NCBI RefSeq assembly: GCF_007753095.1
Contig: NZ_CP036348.1
Coordinates: forward strand, 4,340,001-4,404,000
Length of the DNA: 64,000 nucleotides
Source: Rosistilla carotiformis
GTDB taxonomy: Bacteria > Planctomycetota > Planctomycetia > Pirellulales > Pirellulaceae
Reading direction: 5' to 3'
This document shows, piece by piece, positions 1 to 9,678 of the stretch. Position 1 is the first letter of the stretch; the number at the start of each line of letters is the position of its first letter. The translations under genes were made by a program, and so were the position numbers. The notes below the pieces were generated by a model. The model worked only from the letters and a program-made list of their open reading frames with translations. It ran no database searches and was not told where the DNA came from.

Positions 1-2
1 CG

Positions 3-719
3 TGGGGCGATTCGATCGAAGAGCTCGATTGGTCGATGGGGCAGATGTTGGATCAATTGGAAGAACTGGGAATCGCCGAAGAGACCTTGGTGATCTGGAC
101 CAGCGACAACGGCGCTCCGATCAACCGCGACCTGACCGATCTGAGCCGTGGGTCCAACCGTCCATTGCATGGCCGCGGCTACACCACCAGCGAAGGGGCG
201 TTCCGCGTGCCGACCCTCGTCTGGCAACCGGGAAAAGTTCCCGCCGGAACGGTTTGCGAAGAACTGGCCACGACGATGGACCTGTTGCCCACCTTTGCCA
301 AGCTGGCCGGCGGCAGCGCACCGACCGATCGCAAGATCGATGGATACGACATCGCGCCGCTGCTGTATGGCGAGCCGGATGCCAAGACGCCATACAAAGC
401 GTTCTACTATTACCACCAGGACCAATTGCACGCCGTCCGCAGCGGACCATGGAAGCTGTTTGTGCCGGTCACTCGCATCGCACACCACCCTCACTTCAGC
501 AGCAAAACGCCGCCACAACCGTTGCTCTTTAATGTCGTGACCGATATTGGGTGCGAATCGAATGTCGCCGCTGAACATCCCGAGATCGTGGCTCGATTGA
601 GTGCATTGGCCGACGAAGCCCGCGCCGATCTGGGAGACCTGGGCGTCGCCGGTTCCGGCCAACGGAAGCGTGGCGAATTGGCGGCCGGCGTCGATCCGGT
701 GCCTCAGCTGCTGAAATAA
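3..719 (+). CDS. Sulfatase, C-terminal part (5' end outside the window)
   Basis: Open at the window edge; 238 residues of the C-terminal half of an arylsulfatase-type hydrolase (alkaline phosphatase superfamily) are visible. The fragment opens with GDSIEELDWSMG, typical of the helix before the last metal-binding strand. TSDNG at about residues 33-37 supplies the Asp-Asn calcium ligands of the family. HGRGYTTSEGAFRVP follows; many sulfatases have Lys where this has Arg (HGRG). The Cys/Ser that matures to formylglycine (C/S-X-P-X-R) would lie upstream, so the subclass and activity cannot be judged. Planctomycetes carry many such enzymes for sulfated algal polysaccharides. The gene converges with the oxidoreductase at 883. 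Confidence 0.9.
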   Translation, partial: WGDSIEELDWSMGQMLDQLEELGIAEETLVIWTSDNGAPINRDLTDLSRGSNRPLHGRGYTTSEGAFRVPTLVWQPGKVPAGTVCEELATTMDLLPTFAKLAGGSAPTDRKIDGYDIAPLLYGEPDAKTPYKAFYYYHQDQLHAVRSGPWKLFVPVTRIAHHPHFSSKTPPQPLLFNVVTDIGCESNVAAEHPEIVARLSALADEARADLGDLGVAGSGQRKRGELAAGVDPVPQLLK

Positions 720-882
720 CGTCAGCGACGGCCGCCATCCGCGGGACCGCTGATTCCAATCCGCCCCGCCCTGGACTCGACATCCAGGGCTTGGCAAATC
801 GCAGACGCCCGTCTCAGACGGCCCTTTCGATGCCACGGGCCCGGCGCGGGACCAAAGCAATCGGACGGTGGCCTGTTGGCGA

Positions 883-2175
883 TCAGACCTCCGCGACTTC
901 CCACCCCTTGCGGTACTCATCCTTCAGCAATGCCGGAACCGCGTCGTTGCCCGAAGCGGTCAGCGTGTTGCCGTCCCAATCGAAGCTGCCGCCGGCGCGG
1001 TAGGCGACGTTGCCCAGGAGGACCGTTTCGGCCAAGGGGCCTGAGTAGCGGAAGTCGCATGTCGCCGGTGCGCCTCCCTTGCACGCTTGGATCCATTCCT
1101 TGTGGAAGCCGGGCGATTTGGGGATCGTCGATTCGGGAGACTGGAAATCTGCAAACTTCTCCTCGGGCAACAATCGCAGCTTGTTGAATCCGGTCAGCAG
1201 CATCCCTTTGCTGCCGATAAAGAGCGTGTTCATGTCTTTGCCGTCGAGTCCCAGTTCCTTCAGTTTGGCGGGACCGCCGCTGGCGTGATCCCAATGCAGA
1301 TCCACGCCTTGTTCGGCGAAGTGCATCTTGGTCGCCATCTGCTTGGGCGTCCGTTGCGGATCGACCTCGGGCCCCGTCGCTTCGACGCGCGAAGGATACT
1401 TCAGCCCCAACGCCCAGAACGGGATGTCCAAAATGTGGCATCCCCAGTTGCCCGTTTCTCCGGTGCCAAAGTCCCACCAAAAACGCCAACCGTAGGGGCA
1501 ATACGTGGAATCGTAGGGGCGGGGCATCGCGGGGCCCAACCATAGATCCCAATCGACCGTCTCGGGCACCTTGGGAAACTGTGTTGGTATCGACGGCATC
1601 CCGCGCGATCCGCCTACCCAGCTGTAGACTTCGCTAACGTCGCCGATCGCGCCGGCTTGAATCAATTCGACCGACCGATGCATGTTCGCCATCGCGTGCC
1701 GTTGGCAACCGAGTTGGGTGGCGACGCCTTGCTTGGCGGCCAGTTTCGTCATCTGACGAACTTCCCAAACCGAATGGGCCATCGGTTTTTCACAGTACAG
1801 ATGCTTGCCCCGTTCCAACGCCGCCATCGACGGATGGAAATGGGTGTGATCGGGCGTGCTGACGACCACCGCATCGATCTGCTTTTCCAGTTTGTCGAAC
1901 ATCTTGCGATAGTCGGCGAACTTTTCGGCTTGGCTGTATTTTTCGAACGCCTTCCCACCGCGCACCTGATCCACATCGCAAAGGGCCACCAAATTCTGGC
2001 TCTTCACGCCGCCCACGTTCGCAGCTCCCTGCCCCCCGATTCCGATGCACGCGACGTTTAATTGTTCATTCGCAGATGTGGAATCGGCCGCCGAGATCTC
2101 GGGGGCAATCAGGTAGCCGCCGAAGGCGATCGAAGATTTCAGCGCGGTACGTCGTGTGGGTCGAAGCGATGGCAT
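883..2175 (-). CDS. Gfo/Idh/MocA family oxidoreductase with Tat signal
   Basis: Predicted NAD(P)-dependent oxidoreductase of 430 residues, probably acting on a sugar or sugar derivative outside the cytoplasm. The N-terminus has a twin-arginine motif (RRTALK, residues 8-13) followed by a hydrophobic stretch. A Rossmann nucleotide site (CIGIGGQG, about 43-50) and the family EKP motif (129-131, the conserved Lys of the active site) follow. The C-terminal domain has the tryptophan-rich WRFWWDFG stretch common in planctomycete paralogs. The ATG has AGGAACC a few bases upstream. A second gene of the same type lies at 58853. Substrate is not predictable. Binding of cofactor before Tat export is the usual explanation for the signal. 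Confidence 0.9.
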   Translation of the reverse strand: MPSLRPTRRTALKSSIAFGGYLIAPEISAADSTSANEQLNVACIGIGGQGAANVGGVKSQNLVALCDVDQVRGGKAFEKYSQAEKFADYRKMFDKLEKQIDAVVVSTPDHTHFHPSMAALERGKHLYCEKPMAHSVWEVRQMTKLAAKQGVATQLGCQRHAMANMHRSVELIQAGAIGDVSEVYSWVGGSRGMPSIPTQFPKVPETVDWDLWLGPAMPRPYDSTYCPYGWRFWWDFGTGETGNWGCHILDIPFWALGLKYPSRVEATGPEVDPQRTPKQMATKMHFAEQGVDLHWDHASGGPAKLKELGLDGKDMNTLFIGSKGMLLTGFNKLRLLPEEKFADFQSPESTIPKSPGFHKEWIQACKGGAPATCDFRYSGPLAETVLLGNVAYRAGGSFDWDGNTLTASGNDAVPALLKDEYRKGWEVAEV

Positions 2176-2341
2176 GGCAGGTTCCTAAGCAAAGGGGGGC
2201 GCAAACGCCCGCCGGATGGACGCTTGGTTACGGCATTGTAACATCGCTGCCGGCCGATTTGCATTTGTCCGCAAAGAAGTGAATTGCGGTGTTTCGAAAG
2301 CCTTCTCCGAAGCAGCGTTCGTATCGGCGAATGGCGGACTG

Positions 2342-5300
2342 CTAGCTCGGCATCGTGATCGGAGCGATGTTGCTGATATAGCTCTGATTGGACTGCAATT
2401 TCGAGATCGCCTCTTCCATCGCGTAGTACTGCTTGTACAGACGCGCTTCCTCCGACTCGAGCCGCAGGTTGTACGACGCGATCCGATCGTTGTTCGTTTC
2501 GATGCGTCGCTGCAACGCATCGTTCTTGTTCAACAGGACGCTGCTTTCGACGCCGGCAATCTTGTCGATCGCGTCTTGAACCCGCGATGAAAAACCGGTC
2601 GAATCGGTGGTGAAGAAGTCTTTGACCGAATCGGGTTCGGTCTCCAGCTTTGCGGTCAGCTTGGCGCTGTCAAACGTCATCTGGCCGGTATCGGACAATC
2701 GAATCCCGATCTCGCCCAACGATTTGATGTCGCCGGCGCCGTTGATCCGCCCGGTGAACAAGCTTCCCAGTTGGGATTGAATGCGTAACACTTCGCCGCT
2801 GCCGAACAACAGTCCGACCGTTTGCGAAGTTTCGTCAAACGCGGTCAACGCATCCATCCGCGTCACCAAACGGTTGTAGGCCGAAACAAAGTTCGTAACG
2901 CTGCTGACGACGGCGCTGTTGTTCTTGGTCACGTTCACTTCAACCGGCGAATCGGTGACCTTCTTGGCGGTCAAGGAGAGCCCGCTGATGGCATCGCTGA
3001 AGACGTTGTCGCTGCTGTAGAAAAGCGATGCCGATTCGCTTTCGCCGACTTCGATGATGGCATCCTGCGCCGATGCGGTCTGTCGCAGTCCGATATCAAA
3101 ACCGGTCGTCGAGACGGCCAAACGCCCATCGCTGCCGCCCCGTTTACTGAGGATCTCCAACCGCCCGCTTCCGGCCGACGCCGAGGCATACTGCCCCAAC
3201 TCTTGAATCTTCGCCGCGATCGTGGCGACGGTATCCGATGCATTCACATTGACGGTGATCCCTTGCGATCCATCGATCACGCTGCGCACTTCGCCATCGA
3301 TTACGCGGGTCTCGGCGGTGCCGGCGATTCCCAGGCTGGCCGCCGAGGTTCTGCCATTGCGATCGATGATCTTTAACGTTCCTTCACCGTTGCTGGTATC
3401 GATGATTCGAATCCCGTTTCCGTCGGCATTCAAACTCGCTTCGACACCAATGCTGAGTCCATTGATTTGGTCGATCAACGCGCCAACCGTCTGTGGTTCC
3501 AATGCGCCAAGACTGACGATCGAGGCATCCCCGTTCGAATCCTGGATCGTGAACGAACCGGTCCCCACGCCCTGCCCTTGGTTTAAAGCGGAGAGAGCGG
3601 TGTTGCGCGAGACGTATTGGGCGCGTAGGTTGTTGCCGTTGGCAAACGTTTCGGTGGTGTCGATCTCCAGCCCCAACTTCGACGCCGTGTCATCGAGGCT
3701 GGACACCTTTAGGTTGCTGACCGTGCCCCCGGTCAAGTCGCGGATTGCGATTCCGGTTCCTTGATCGTTGTAGTCCGCTTCGACATCCAATCCGCTGTTG
3801 TTGATCGCGGAGATCACGTCGGCAACGCTTGTCGCCCCCGAAAGATCGACATCGGCTGTCGAGCCGTCGTGCACGGTGATCGACAACGTCCCGAGCGTTC
3901 CCAGCCCGGCGCCCCCGGCGAGCGTGCTGAGGCTAACCGATTGCAGCCCCGATTGCAGCGTGATCCCGGTGGTCGAGTCGGCTTCCCCTTCAAAAACGAG
4001 GCCCAGATCCGTGGCGAGCGTGCTCCCTTCGGCATCGGCAATCGTCAACGTCCCGGTCCCTTCACTGAGATCGGTCAACTGGATCGCATCCCCCGAGGCG
4101 TTAAGCGTCGCCTTCAGCTTCGGATCGGCGTCGTTGAGGACGCGCAACAGGTCTTCGATCGTCGGATCGGTTTGCGGATCGATCGCCGCTCCCCCATTCA
4201 CAACGGCAAAGTCGGCGGCGGAAACGGTACCCGTTCCATCGCCCCCCGCGGTGGCCGTGAAAAGGGCCGCCAGTTCTTCATTCCCCGCCAACGCATCGGC
4301 GATATTGGCCGAGGTCGTGTTCCCTTCGTCGATATGGAAGACCAGTTGCTTGCCGTACGAACCTTCCAGCAGTTGCACCGTCTCGCTGCCCGCGGCAACA
4401 CCGTCGTCATTGACAAACAGAACTTCCAAGCCGTCGTAATCGCCCCCTTTGGCGACCGTCTTGATCGTCAATTGTGCGTTCGGATCGGTGGCCGATGTGG
4501 TTCCCGAAGCGATCGAAGCCTCGCGGGAGAAGTCGTCAAAATCGATCGACAATTCCGTGCCGTCGCGAAGCGTGATCGCGATATCATCGTCGCTGCCAAA
4601 ACCGAGTCCGAGTCCGTCGCGAAGCGTCGACAAGGACGTCGCGGCGGAGAGCGAAAAGATATCGCGTCCGGTCGCTGAATCGCTGGCCGTGTTAATGCCT
4701 CGCAGGCCGAGATCCGACGCCGTCGATCCGCCTCCGACTTCGCTGACACTCAAATTCGACAGCGTCTTGCCTGTCTTGTCGGTCAGCACGATCTTGTCAC
4801 CCGATGTCGACGCGCGGACATCGATGTCGGACGATTCATTAATTGTCGCCAGGACATCGTCGATCGTCGCGGCACCGCGAAGGTCGATCGTCGCGGAATT
4901 TCCGCTACGGTCGGTAATCCGGATCTGACCCCGCTCCACACCGCGGCCGCCATTGAGATCTTCCAGGGCGACACTATTGTCGATAAATCCGCCGGTTTCG
5001 ATCGTCAATTGGCCACTGTAGCCCAACGATTCGGTGCTGCTGCCGAGGTTGCGCGAACCGAAGCTGTTGGTCTGCGCCAATTGGACCACGCGGACCTGTT
5101 GATTTTGCAGATTGACCGAATCGGCGGTCTGGATCACCGAAAGGGCATCGCTGTTGGACGAAGAAACCGCCGTCGTCTCGTAAAGCGATTCGCTTCCAAA
5201 GCTGGCGCTGGCCAGTTCGAGACCGACAGCCAATGCTGTCAATTCGGTGATCGCGACCTGTTCCTGTTGCAGCGCGGCGGTTCGCGCCGACAGCAGATCG

Positions 5301-5392
5301 CGTGGCCGCGCCGAGATTGCCATCAATTGTTCGACGGTTTCCTGGATCGGAATCCCGGTGATTAAACCGACAGATGATTGAATCGTTCCCAT
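2342..5392 (-). CDS. fliD: Flagellar filament cap protein FliD (hook-associated protein 2), oversized
   Basis: Caps the growing flagellar filament and helps fold flagellin monomers. At 1016 residues it is about twice the size of the enterobacterial protein. The FliD N-terminal domain lies at about 10-110 (GIPIQETVEQLMAI start). The C-terminal domain lies at about 775-1010, with the conserved ATVGLLFGSGEVLRIQSQL-like segment and terminal coiled coil. Between them are repeated flagellin hook IN-type modules, clearest at about 155-230, 499-578 and 612-690, with a weaker one at about 701-760. Each has a short beta strand, DV..AIN, a second strand and a (L/I)TD/RDL..G turn. It lies downstream of the flagellin gene on the same strand, behind a terminator-like hairpin. 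No hook or basal-body genes are in the window. Confidence 0.93.
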   Translation of the reverse strand: MGTIQSSVGLITGIPIQETVEQLMAISARPRDLLSARTAALQQEQVAITELTALAVGLELASASFGSESLYETTAVSSSNSDALSVIQTADSVNLQNQQVRVVQLAQTNSFGSRNLGSSTESLGYSGQLTIETGGFIDNSVALEDLNGGRGVERGQIRITDRSGNSATIDLRGAATIDDVLATINESSDIDVRASTSGDKIVLTDKTGKTLSNLSVSEVGGGSTASDLGLRGINTASDSATGRDIFSLSAATSLSTLRDGLGLGFGSDDDIAITLRDGTELSIDFDDFSREASIASGTTSATDPNAQLTIKTVAKGGDYDGLEVLFVNDDGVAAGSETVQLLEGSYGKQLVFHIDEGNTTSANIADALAGNEELAALFTATAGGDGTGTVSAADFAVVNGGAAIDPQTDPTIEDLLRVLNDADPKLKATLNASGDAIQLTDLSEGTGTLTIADAEGSTLATDLGLVFEGEADSTTGITLQSGLQSVSLSTLAGGAGLGTLGTLSITVHDGSTADVDLSGATSVADVISAINNSGLDVEADYNDQGTGIAIRDLTGGTVSNLKVSSLDDTASKLGLEIDTTETFANGNNLRAQYVSRNTALSALNQGQGVGTGSFTIQDSNGDASIVSLGALEPQTVGALIDQINGLSIGVEASLNADGNGIRIIDTSNGEGTLKIIDRNGRTSAASLGIAGTAETRVIDGEVRSVIDGSQGITVNVNASDTVATIAAKIQELGQYASASAGSGRLEILSKRGGSDGRLAVSTTGFDIGLRQTASAQDAIIEVGESESASLFYSSDNVFSDAISGLSLTAKKVTDSPVEVNVTKNNSAVVSSVTNFVSAYNRLVTRMDALTAFDETSQTVGLLFGSGEVLRIQSQLGSLFTGRINGAGDIKSLGEIGIRLSDTGQMTFDSAKLTAKLETEPDSVKDFFTTDSTGFSSRVQDAIDKIAGVESSVLLNKNDALQRRIETNNDRIASYNLRLESEEARLYKQYYAMEEAISKLQSNQSYISNIAPITMPS

Positions 5393-5486
5393 GGAGTAAC
5401 CGTTTGGGCAGCAGAGATCGAAGGGCTTTCAAAAGGGTGCGAATCGAAGGGGTTACAACCCGCACTACCGTTATTATCGGCCTAAG

Positions 5487-5519
5487 CAAAACGGCGGCTC
5501 GAATGAATCGAACCGCCGT
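5487..5519 (-). terminator. Rho-independent terminator of the flagellin gene
   Basis: Downstream of the flagellin stop (5551), read on the minus strand: stem ACGGCGG-T-TCGA, loop of five bases, TCGA-G-CCGCCGT, with one U-G wobble. Four U residues follow. It lies between flagellin and fliD, so it would make flagellin mRNA more abundant than any read-through into fliD. Confidence 0.75.
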
Positions 5520-5550
5520 GTCAAGATTTAGTTTGTCTTCGGAAGGGGGA

Positions 5551-8388
5551 TTAGCCCAACAGCGAGAGGACGTTTTGTGGGTTTTGGTTTGCCAGCGACA
5601 AGACCGAAGTACCCGATTGAACCAGAATCTGAGCACGTGTCAGACGAGCCGATTCGGCAGCGAAGTCGGCATCACGGATGCTCGATTCCGCTTCCTGCAG
5701 GTTCGCCACGGTGTCGTTCAAGCTGACCAAGTTGCTTTCGATCGTCGTTCGTTGGAACGCACCCAATCGACCGCGAAGCCCCGTCACTTGGTCGATCGCT
5801 TCGTCGACGATCGCTGCGGCTGCGGTGGGATCGGTTCCCAGAGCGGCTCGGCCACCTTCGCCCAATTCGAACAACTTACCGCTAACGCCACCCAATTGAG
5901 CGGTGTTCACGCTGCCGATGCCGATGCGAGCTTGTTGGTTCGCAACGACTTGGCTACCCAGTTGGAACAGGGCTCCACCACCGTTGATGTCGAATTCGAT
6001 CGAACCGACATAGTCCGCTTCAACCGACATGTTCAGGTCGAGCGTTCCGGTGTTGATCGTCAGCTTGTTGCCGTCGCCACTGGCGTCGACACCGTTGACC
6101 TTCGCCTTGATATCGGTACCAACCGCTCGAGCTCCCTCTTCCACTTCGGCACCAAAGGTTCCGTCGGCACCCTCTTCGATGATCTTCAGATCGACGAAGG
6201 CTTTCGAACCGTATTCGGTCGAATTCAATTCCAACGTGTTCTCGTTGGCCGAAGCGGTGACGCCGGTCGCTTCGGAGACAAGATTGATCTGCGCGATCAA
6301 TTGTTCCAGCGTCGTGCCAGCACTGATATTGAAAACTTCCGATCCGGTTTCACCCGCCAATTCGAAGACGACGTCGGCGGCGATACCCCCGTCATCAGCA
6401 TCTTCGATTTCGGTCGTCGTGATCGCGTCAACGCCTGCGTGCAGGATGCCGTCACCGTCGTTGGTGGTCAGTTCAGCCGAGTAGCCGGTCAGATCGTTTT
6501 CGATCGCCGCGATGATGTCGGCCAACGCGGTGTCGGAGTCGTCGTCGATCGTGATCGTGATGTTGTTATTTTCATCAACGCTCGCCGTCACAGCGCCGCC
6601 CGTGTCGCCACTGTTGTTGATCGTGATCGTGCCGTTGAACTCTTTTCCTTGCGGCGTGGTGATCGTGATCTCGTCGGTTGCTGTCGAACCGGTACCACCG
6701 CTGAACTCTTCGTCTTCGACATCGTCGCTGCCATCGACGGCAAAGACGTTGTCGGTGTTAACGGTTACTGCAAATAGATCGCTGAACGTGTCGGTGCCGT
6801 CCAACAGTGTGGTCGAAGCATCCAAAGCGGCTTGGATCGCCGACAGGTTTTGCGCGGTGGTGTTGTCGACGGTGATCGACAGCTTGCCATCGGCAAACGA
6901 GACTTCCGCAGCGGCGTTCGTACCGCCGGTGAATGTCTGTGCCAAAGCATCGTCATCGGTGGTTCCCGATGATGCGAAAACGTCGGTTCCAGCACTTCCC
7001 AATTGGATCTTGAAGTCGTCGTTGAATTCGGCGTCCGCTTCTAAAGCCGCTTTGATGTCGGTCAACGTTTGATCCGAGAGTTCATTGACAGTGATCGTCA
7101 ACGCGTCACCGGTTCGGCTGACCAAAGCCGCTGCGTTGGCACCCGCGGTTCCGCCATTAAGCGGTATCGCGGCGCCATCGTCCGATCCGTCGGATCGGAA
7201 GACGACTTCTTCGTTTCCTTCGGCGATGTTGAATTCGAAATCGGCACTGCCAGCCAAAGCAGTTTGGATATCTTCCAAAGTCACACCAACCGTGTCGTCG
7301 ACGGTGATCGTCACGACACCCGCCGCTTCGGCGATCGAAGCTGAACCGCTGGCGGGAGTACCGCTGACGATTTCGACAGTCAGTGCATTACCCGCGGTTC
7401 CGTCGAAGGCTCCGCCAGCTTTTGCCGAAACGGTGAATGCGTCGGTAACGCCGTTGACGTCGAACCCAGCCGATTCGGCTTGTGCGGTCGCGGTGTTACC
7501 AGCTGCAAATTGAACCGTCGCTGCGTTGCCAAGTCCGCCGTCGAGGGCACCGCCCTCTTTCGCCGAGATGGTAAAGCTGCCGCCGCCAGCAAGTGACTTC
7601 ACTGCGGTCGTCGCTTGTGTCAAAGCGGTCGTCGCACCACTTTTGACATCAACCGTCAGATCGTTACCGGCGACACCATCAAGGCTGCTGCCGTCGAGAA
7701 CGTCGATGGTATAGTCAGCTCCGCCAGCCGTCTCCAAATCGCCGGTCTTCGCTTCGTCGGCGGCACCTGTCGAGTTCGACAGGGTGATCTTGCCCGTACC
7801 CGCACCCGAGGCGGGTACATTATTAATGTTCACCGACGCCTTCGTCGCCGCCTCTTGAACCGATACATCGACTTGGATTTTACCCAAGTTGCCCAAGTTG
7901 GCTTGGTCGATCTGCAGGTTTTCGATCTTATTGAAGTTCGACGTGCCGCTGGTCAAGAAGTCCAGGCTGCCGTCCAACAGTTTGCGACCTTGGAAGGTCG
8001 TGGTTTGCGAAATACGGTTGATCGCTTCCAGGGAGCTGTCGACCTGCAATTGATTCGCCGCGATTTCGTCGGGGCTCAAAGCTCCACTATTTGCCGCTTC
8101 AACAACCAGACCGCGAACGTCGTTCAACAGCGTGCTTACCTGTCCCAGGGCGCTGTCGGCGGTTGCGATGATTTGGTTGGCGCGCTCGGTGTTGCTGACC
8201 GCCTTGTTGAGACTGGTGATTTCGCTTCGCAGTGCTTCGCTAGCGATCAAACCGGCCGGATCGTCCGATCCCGAATTGATGCGAAGACCGGTGCTCAACC
8301 GAGTCAGAGCTTCTTGCAAATCGCCGTTGGATGATTGCAGGCGATTTTGTGCGACGAGCGATGGAACGTTTGTATTAATCCGGGTCAT
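5551..8388 (-). CDS. fliC: Flagellin, giant form with a repeat-rich central region
   Basis: Structural subunit of the flagellar filament, exported by the flagellar type III apparatus. The conserved D0/D1 ends are intact: N-terminal MTRINTNVPS, about 1-150, and C-terminal coiled segment about 850-945 ending NPQNVLSLLG. The centre is about 700 residues of acidic, Gly/Thr-rich beta-type sequence. It contains at least two repeat classes: three copies of an F/Y-T-(I/V)-x-AK/VL..GG.LDG..GN.LTV unit (about 226, 272, 318), and four copies of a (L/I)(T/S)IT(V/I)D/N...DI.AAL unit (about 359, 429, 502, 610). An IN-type module is at about 687-740. Length is 945 residues, against roughly 300-500 for common flagellins. 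A weak GAGG lies 5' of the ATG. Function is certain; the repeat count is by eye. Confidence 0.95.
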   Translation of the reverse strand: MTRINTNVPSLVAQNRLQSSNGDLQEALTRLSTGLRINSGSDDPAGLIASEALRSEITSLNKAVSNTERANQIIATADSALGQVSTLLNDVRGLVVEAANSGALSPDEIAANQLQVDSSLEAINRISQTTTFQGRKLLDGSLDFLTSGTSNFNKIENLQIDQANLGNLGKIQVDVSVQEAATKASVNINNVPASGAGTGKITLSNSTGAADEAKTGDLETAGGADYTIDVLDGSSLDGVAGNDLTVDVKSGATTALTQATTAVKSLAGGGSFTISAKEGGALDGGLGNAATVQFAAGNTATAQAESAGFDVNGVTDAFTVSAKAGGAFDGTAGNALTVEIVSGTPASGSASIAEAAGVVTITVDDTVGVTLEDIQTALAGSADFEFNIAEGNEEVVFRSDGSDDGAAIPLNGGTAGANAAALVSRTGDALTITVNELSDQTLTDIKAALEADAEFNDDFKIQLGSAGTDVFASSGTTDDDALAQTFTGGTNAAAEVSFADGKLSITVDNTTAQNLSAIQAALDASTTLLDGTDTFSDLFAVTVNTDNVFAVDGSDDVEDEEFSGGTGSTATDEITITTPQGKEFNGTITINNSGDTGGAVTASVDENNNITITIDDDSDTALADIIAAIENDLTGYSAELTTNDGDGILHAGVDAITTTEIEDADDGGIAADVVFELAGETGSEVFNISAGTTLEQLIAQINLVSEATGVTASANENTLELNSTEYGSKAFVDLKIIEEGADGTFGAEVEEGARAVGTDIKAKVNGVDASGDGNKLTINTGTLDLNMSVEADYVGSIEFDINGGGALFQLGSQVVANQQARIGIGSVNTAQLGGVSGKLFELGEGGRAALGTDPTAAAAIVDEAIDQVTGLRGRLGAFQRTTIESNLVSLNDTVANLQEAESSIRDADFAAESARLTRAQILVQSGTSVLSLANQNPQNVLSLLG

Positions 8389-9123
8389 GCTATTATTCCC
8401 TCTTTGCGGTTCAACGTGGACCTGTATTTGGACCCGCTCATATAAAGCGGGCTAACCCATGTGGAGGGCCAACGGCCTGTCACCACACTTAAGCTGAAAC
8501 TTGGACCGGGCGTCTGACCGCGACGGCGTTTTGCGGGTTGCGCGTGAGTTCGACTACGCGACTCACCTGCGTCCTACGTCAACGTCGTGTTCAATCGACA
8601 CGTCGTTGCTTGCCAGCGATCGGGAGAGGTGACATCACGAGATGCCACTGACCCCCTTTCTCCGACGAAGTATAGATCGGGATTGTTTGTTAGCATTATG
8701 AAAACAAGGCTGGCTTTTCCTTCGTTTAATACTTCCCCCCCGCTGCGACCCCGACAATCGTTACAGTCGGGAATACGACCTATCGAGTTTGACGATCGCA
8801 ACGATTAAACGACCGCAAACTTTTCCTGATCTCTTGACGTATGCGACTCTTTCACCGCCAAATTCGAGGGGACACCGCCCCCCTAGCCAGCCTTTTAGAC
8901 CCGGTACATCTTACCGATAACCCCCTTGCCGAAAGCAAAGAAGACAAGGGAACTCAGAGGGTGACCGCCCCATCGGCGGCAAGCCACTCACAAATACAAA
9001 ACCCGGACCACCACGAAGCCATGCACCCCCAAAGGGACCACACAGGTAAGCATCGGGCGATGAATTCAGCAAACACGCTCAATTCGATAGAAAAACTTGG
9101 TCTTCCCGCAGAACTCACCCATA
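8389..9123. other. Intergenic region upstream of flagellin, no gene seen
   Basis: About 735 bases between the flagellin start and the DUF447 stop. It should carry the flagellin promoter and 5' leader (minus strand). Small inverted repeats are present, such as GTGAGT/ACTCAC at 8544-8566 and the leader hairpin at 8433-8451. I found no convincing sigma-28 or sigma-54 promoter. The short open frames here have no planctomycete-like protein features. Confidence 0.5.
8433..8451 (-). promoter_or_regulatory. Hairpin in the flagellin 5' leader
   Basis: CCCGCT, seven-base AT-rich loop, AGCGGG, about 45 bases upstream of the flagellin ATG. It could stabilise the leader or act in translational control. 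No direct evidence of function; it may be incidental. Confidence 0.3.
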
Positions 9124-9678
9124 CTACCCGACCTGCTGTGCAATCGACGCCCGCAGCAACTCAAAGGCTTCGTGCTCCTGAGCACCCCCTGTTTTGTCGA
9201 TCAAGACACGCAAGCGTTCCAGATCGGCAGCAATCTCCGCAGCGGGAATCAGATGCGTGCGGGTCGCCAAGATCGCAGCTTCTATCACGGCATGCTTGGC
9301 TCGATTGAGCCCGAAGAATGGGGGACCGCTCCCCTGGCGGACGATCGCGCACTCCGCCGTCGGACGCTGCGGGTCGTCGTTCCAAGCGACCACTTCGATG
9401 GCGAACCAACGGCTTGCATTTTCCAACACGAACCATCCCCCTTCGATTTCCCTGACCGGCGGTTCGATCCGCCCAATTGCTGCCCGAGCGATCATCAAGA
9501 CGTCGTCGGTCACATGGACGACGGCTCGCGATGTAGCACGGAGATTCCCATGCGTGGTCGATGTTTTGAAGGGTCGCAATTCGATCGTCGTGATTTCACG
9601 ATCGACCACGGGCCCCATCGGTGCGACGTTGACTTCGCCATTGGCATTCACCGAAGTGACAAGACTTTCCAAGATCAT
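9124..9678 (-). CDS. DUF447 family protein
   Basis: 184 residues with the DUF447 signature seen in archaea and in bacteria that carry archaeal-type one-carbon cofactors: ILESLVTSVNANGEVNVAPMGP at the start (a flavin-reductase-like beta barrel), then HVTDDVLMIARAAIG and a helical C-terminal part with FFGLNRAKHAVIEAAI. Exact reaction unknown. Its ATG overlaps the stop of pabA by four bases (ATGA), so the two are translationally coupled, and pabA is first in the operon. PabA helps make 4-aminobenzoate, the aromatic unit of folate and tetrahydromethanopterin. Planctomycetes are known for tetrahydromethanopterin-linked genes, so a role in that cofactor pathway is a reasonable inference. Confidence 0.85.
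   Translation of the reverse strand: MILESLVTSVNANGEVNVAPMGPVVDREITTIELRPFKTSTTHGNLRATSRAVVHVTDDVLMIARAAIGRIEPPVREIEGGWFVLENASRWFAIEVVAWNDDPQRPTAECAIVRQGSGPPFFGLNRAKHAVIEAAILATRTHLIPAAEIAADLERLRVLIDKTGGAQEHEAFELLRASIAQQVG

Noticed and set aside
8389-8900. Sigma-28 promoter for flagellin
   Set aside because: No TAAA...GCCGATAA pair with proper spacing on the minus strand; only partial matches.
8841-9308. Open frame of 155 codons on the plus strand
   Set aside because: Overlaps the real DUF447 gene on the other strand and has no domain-like sequence.
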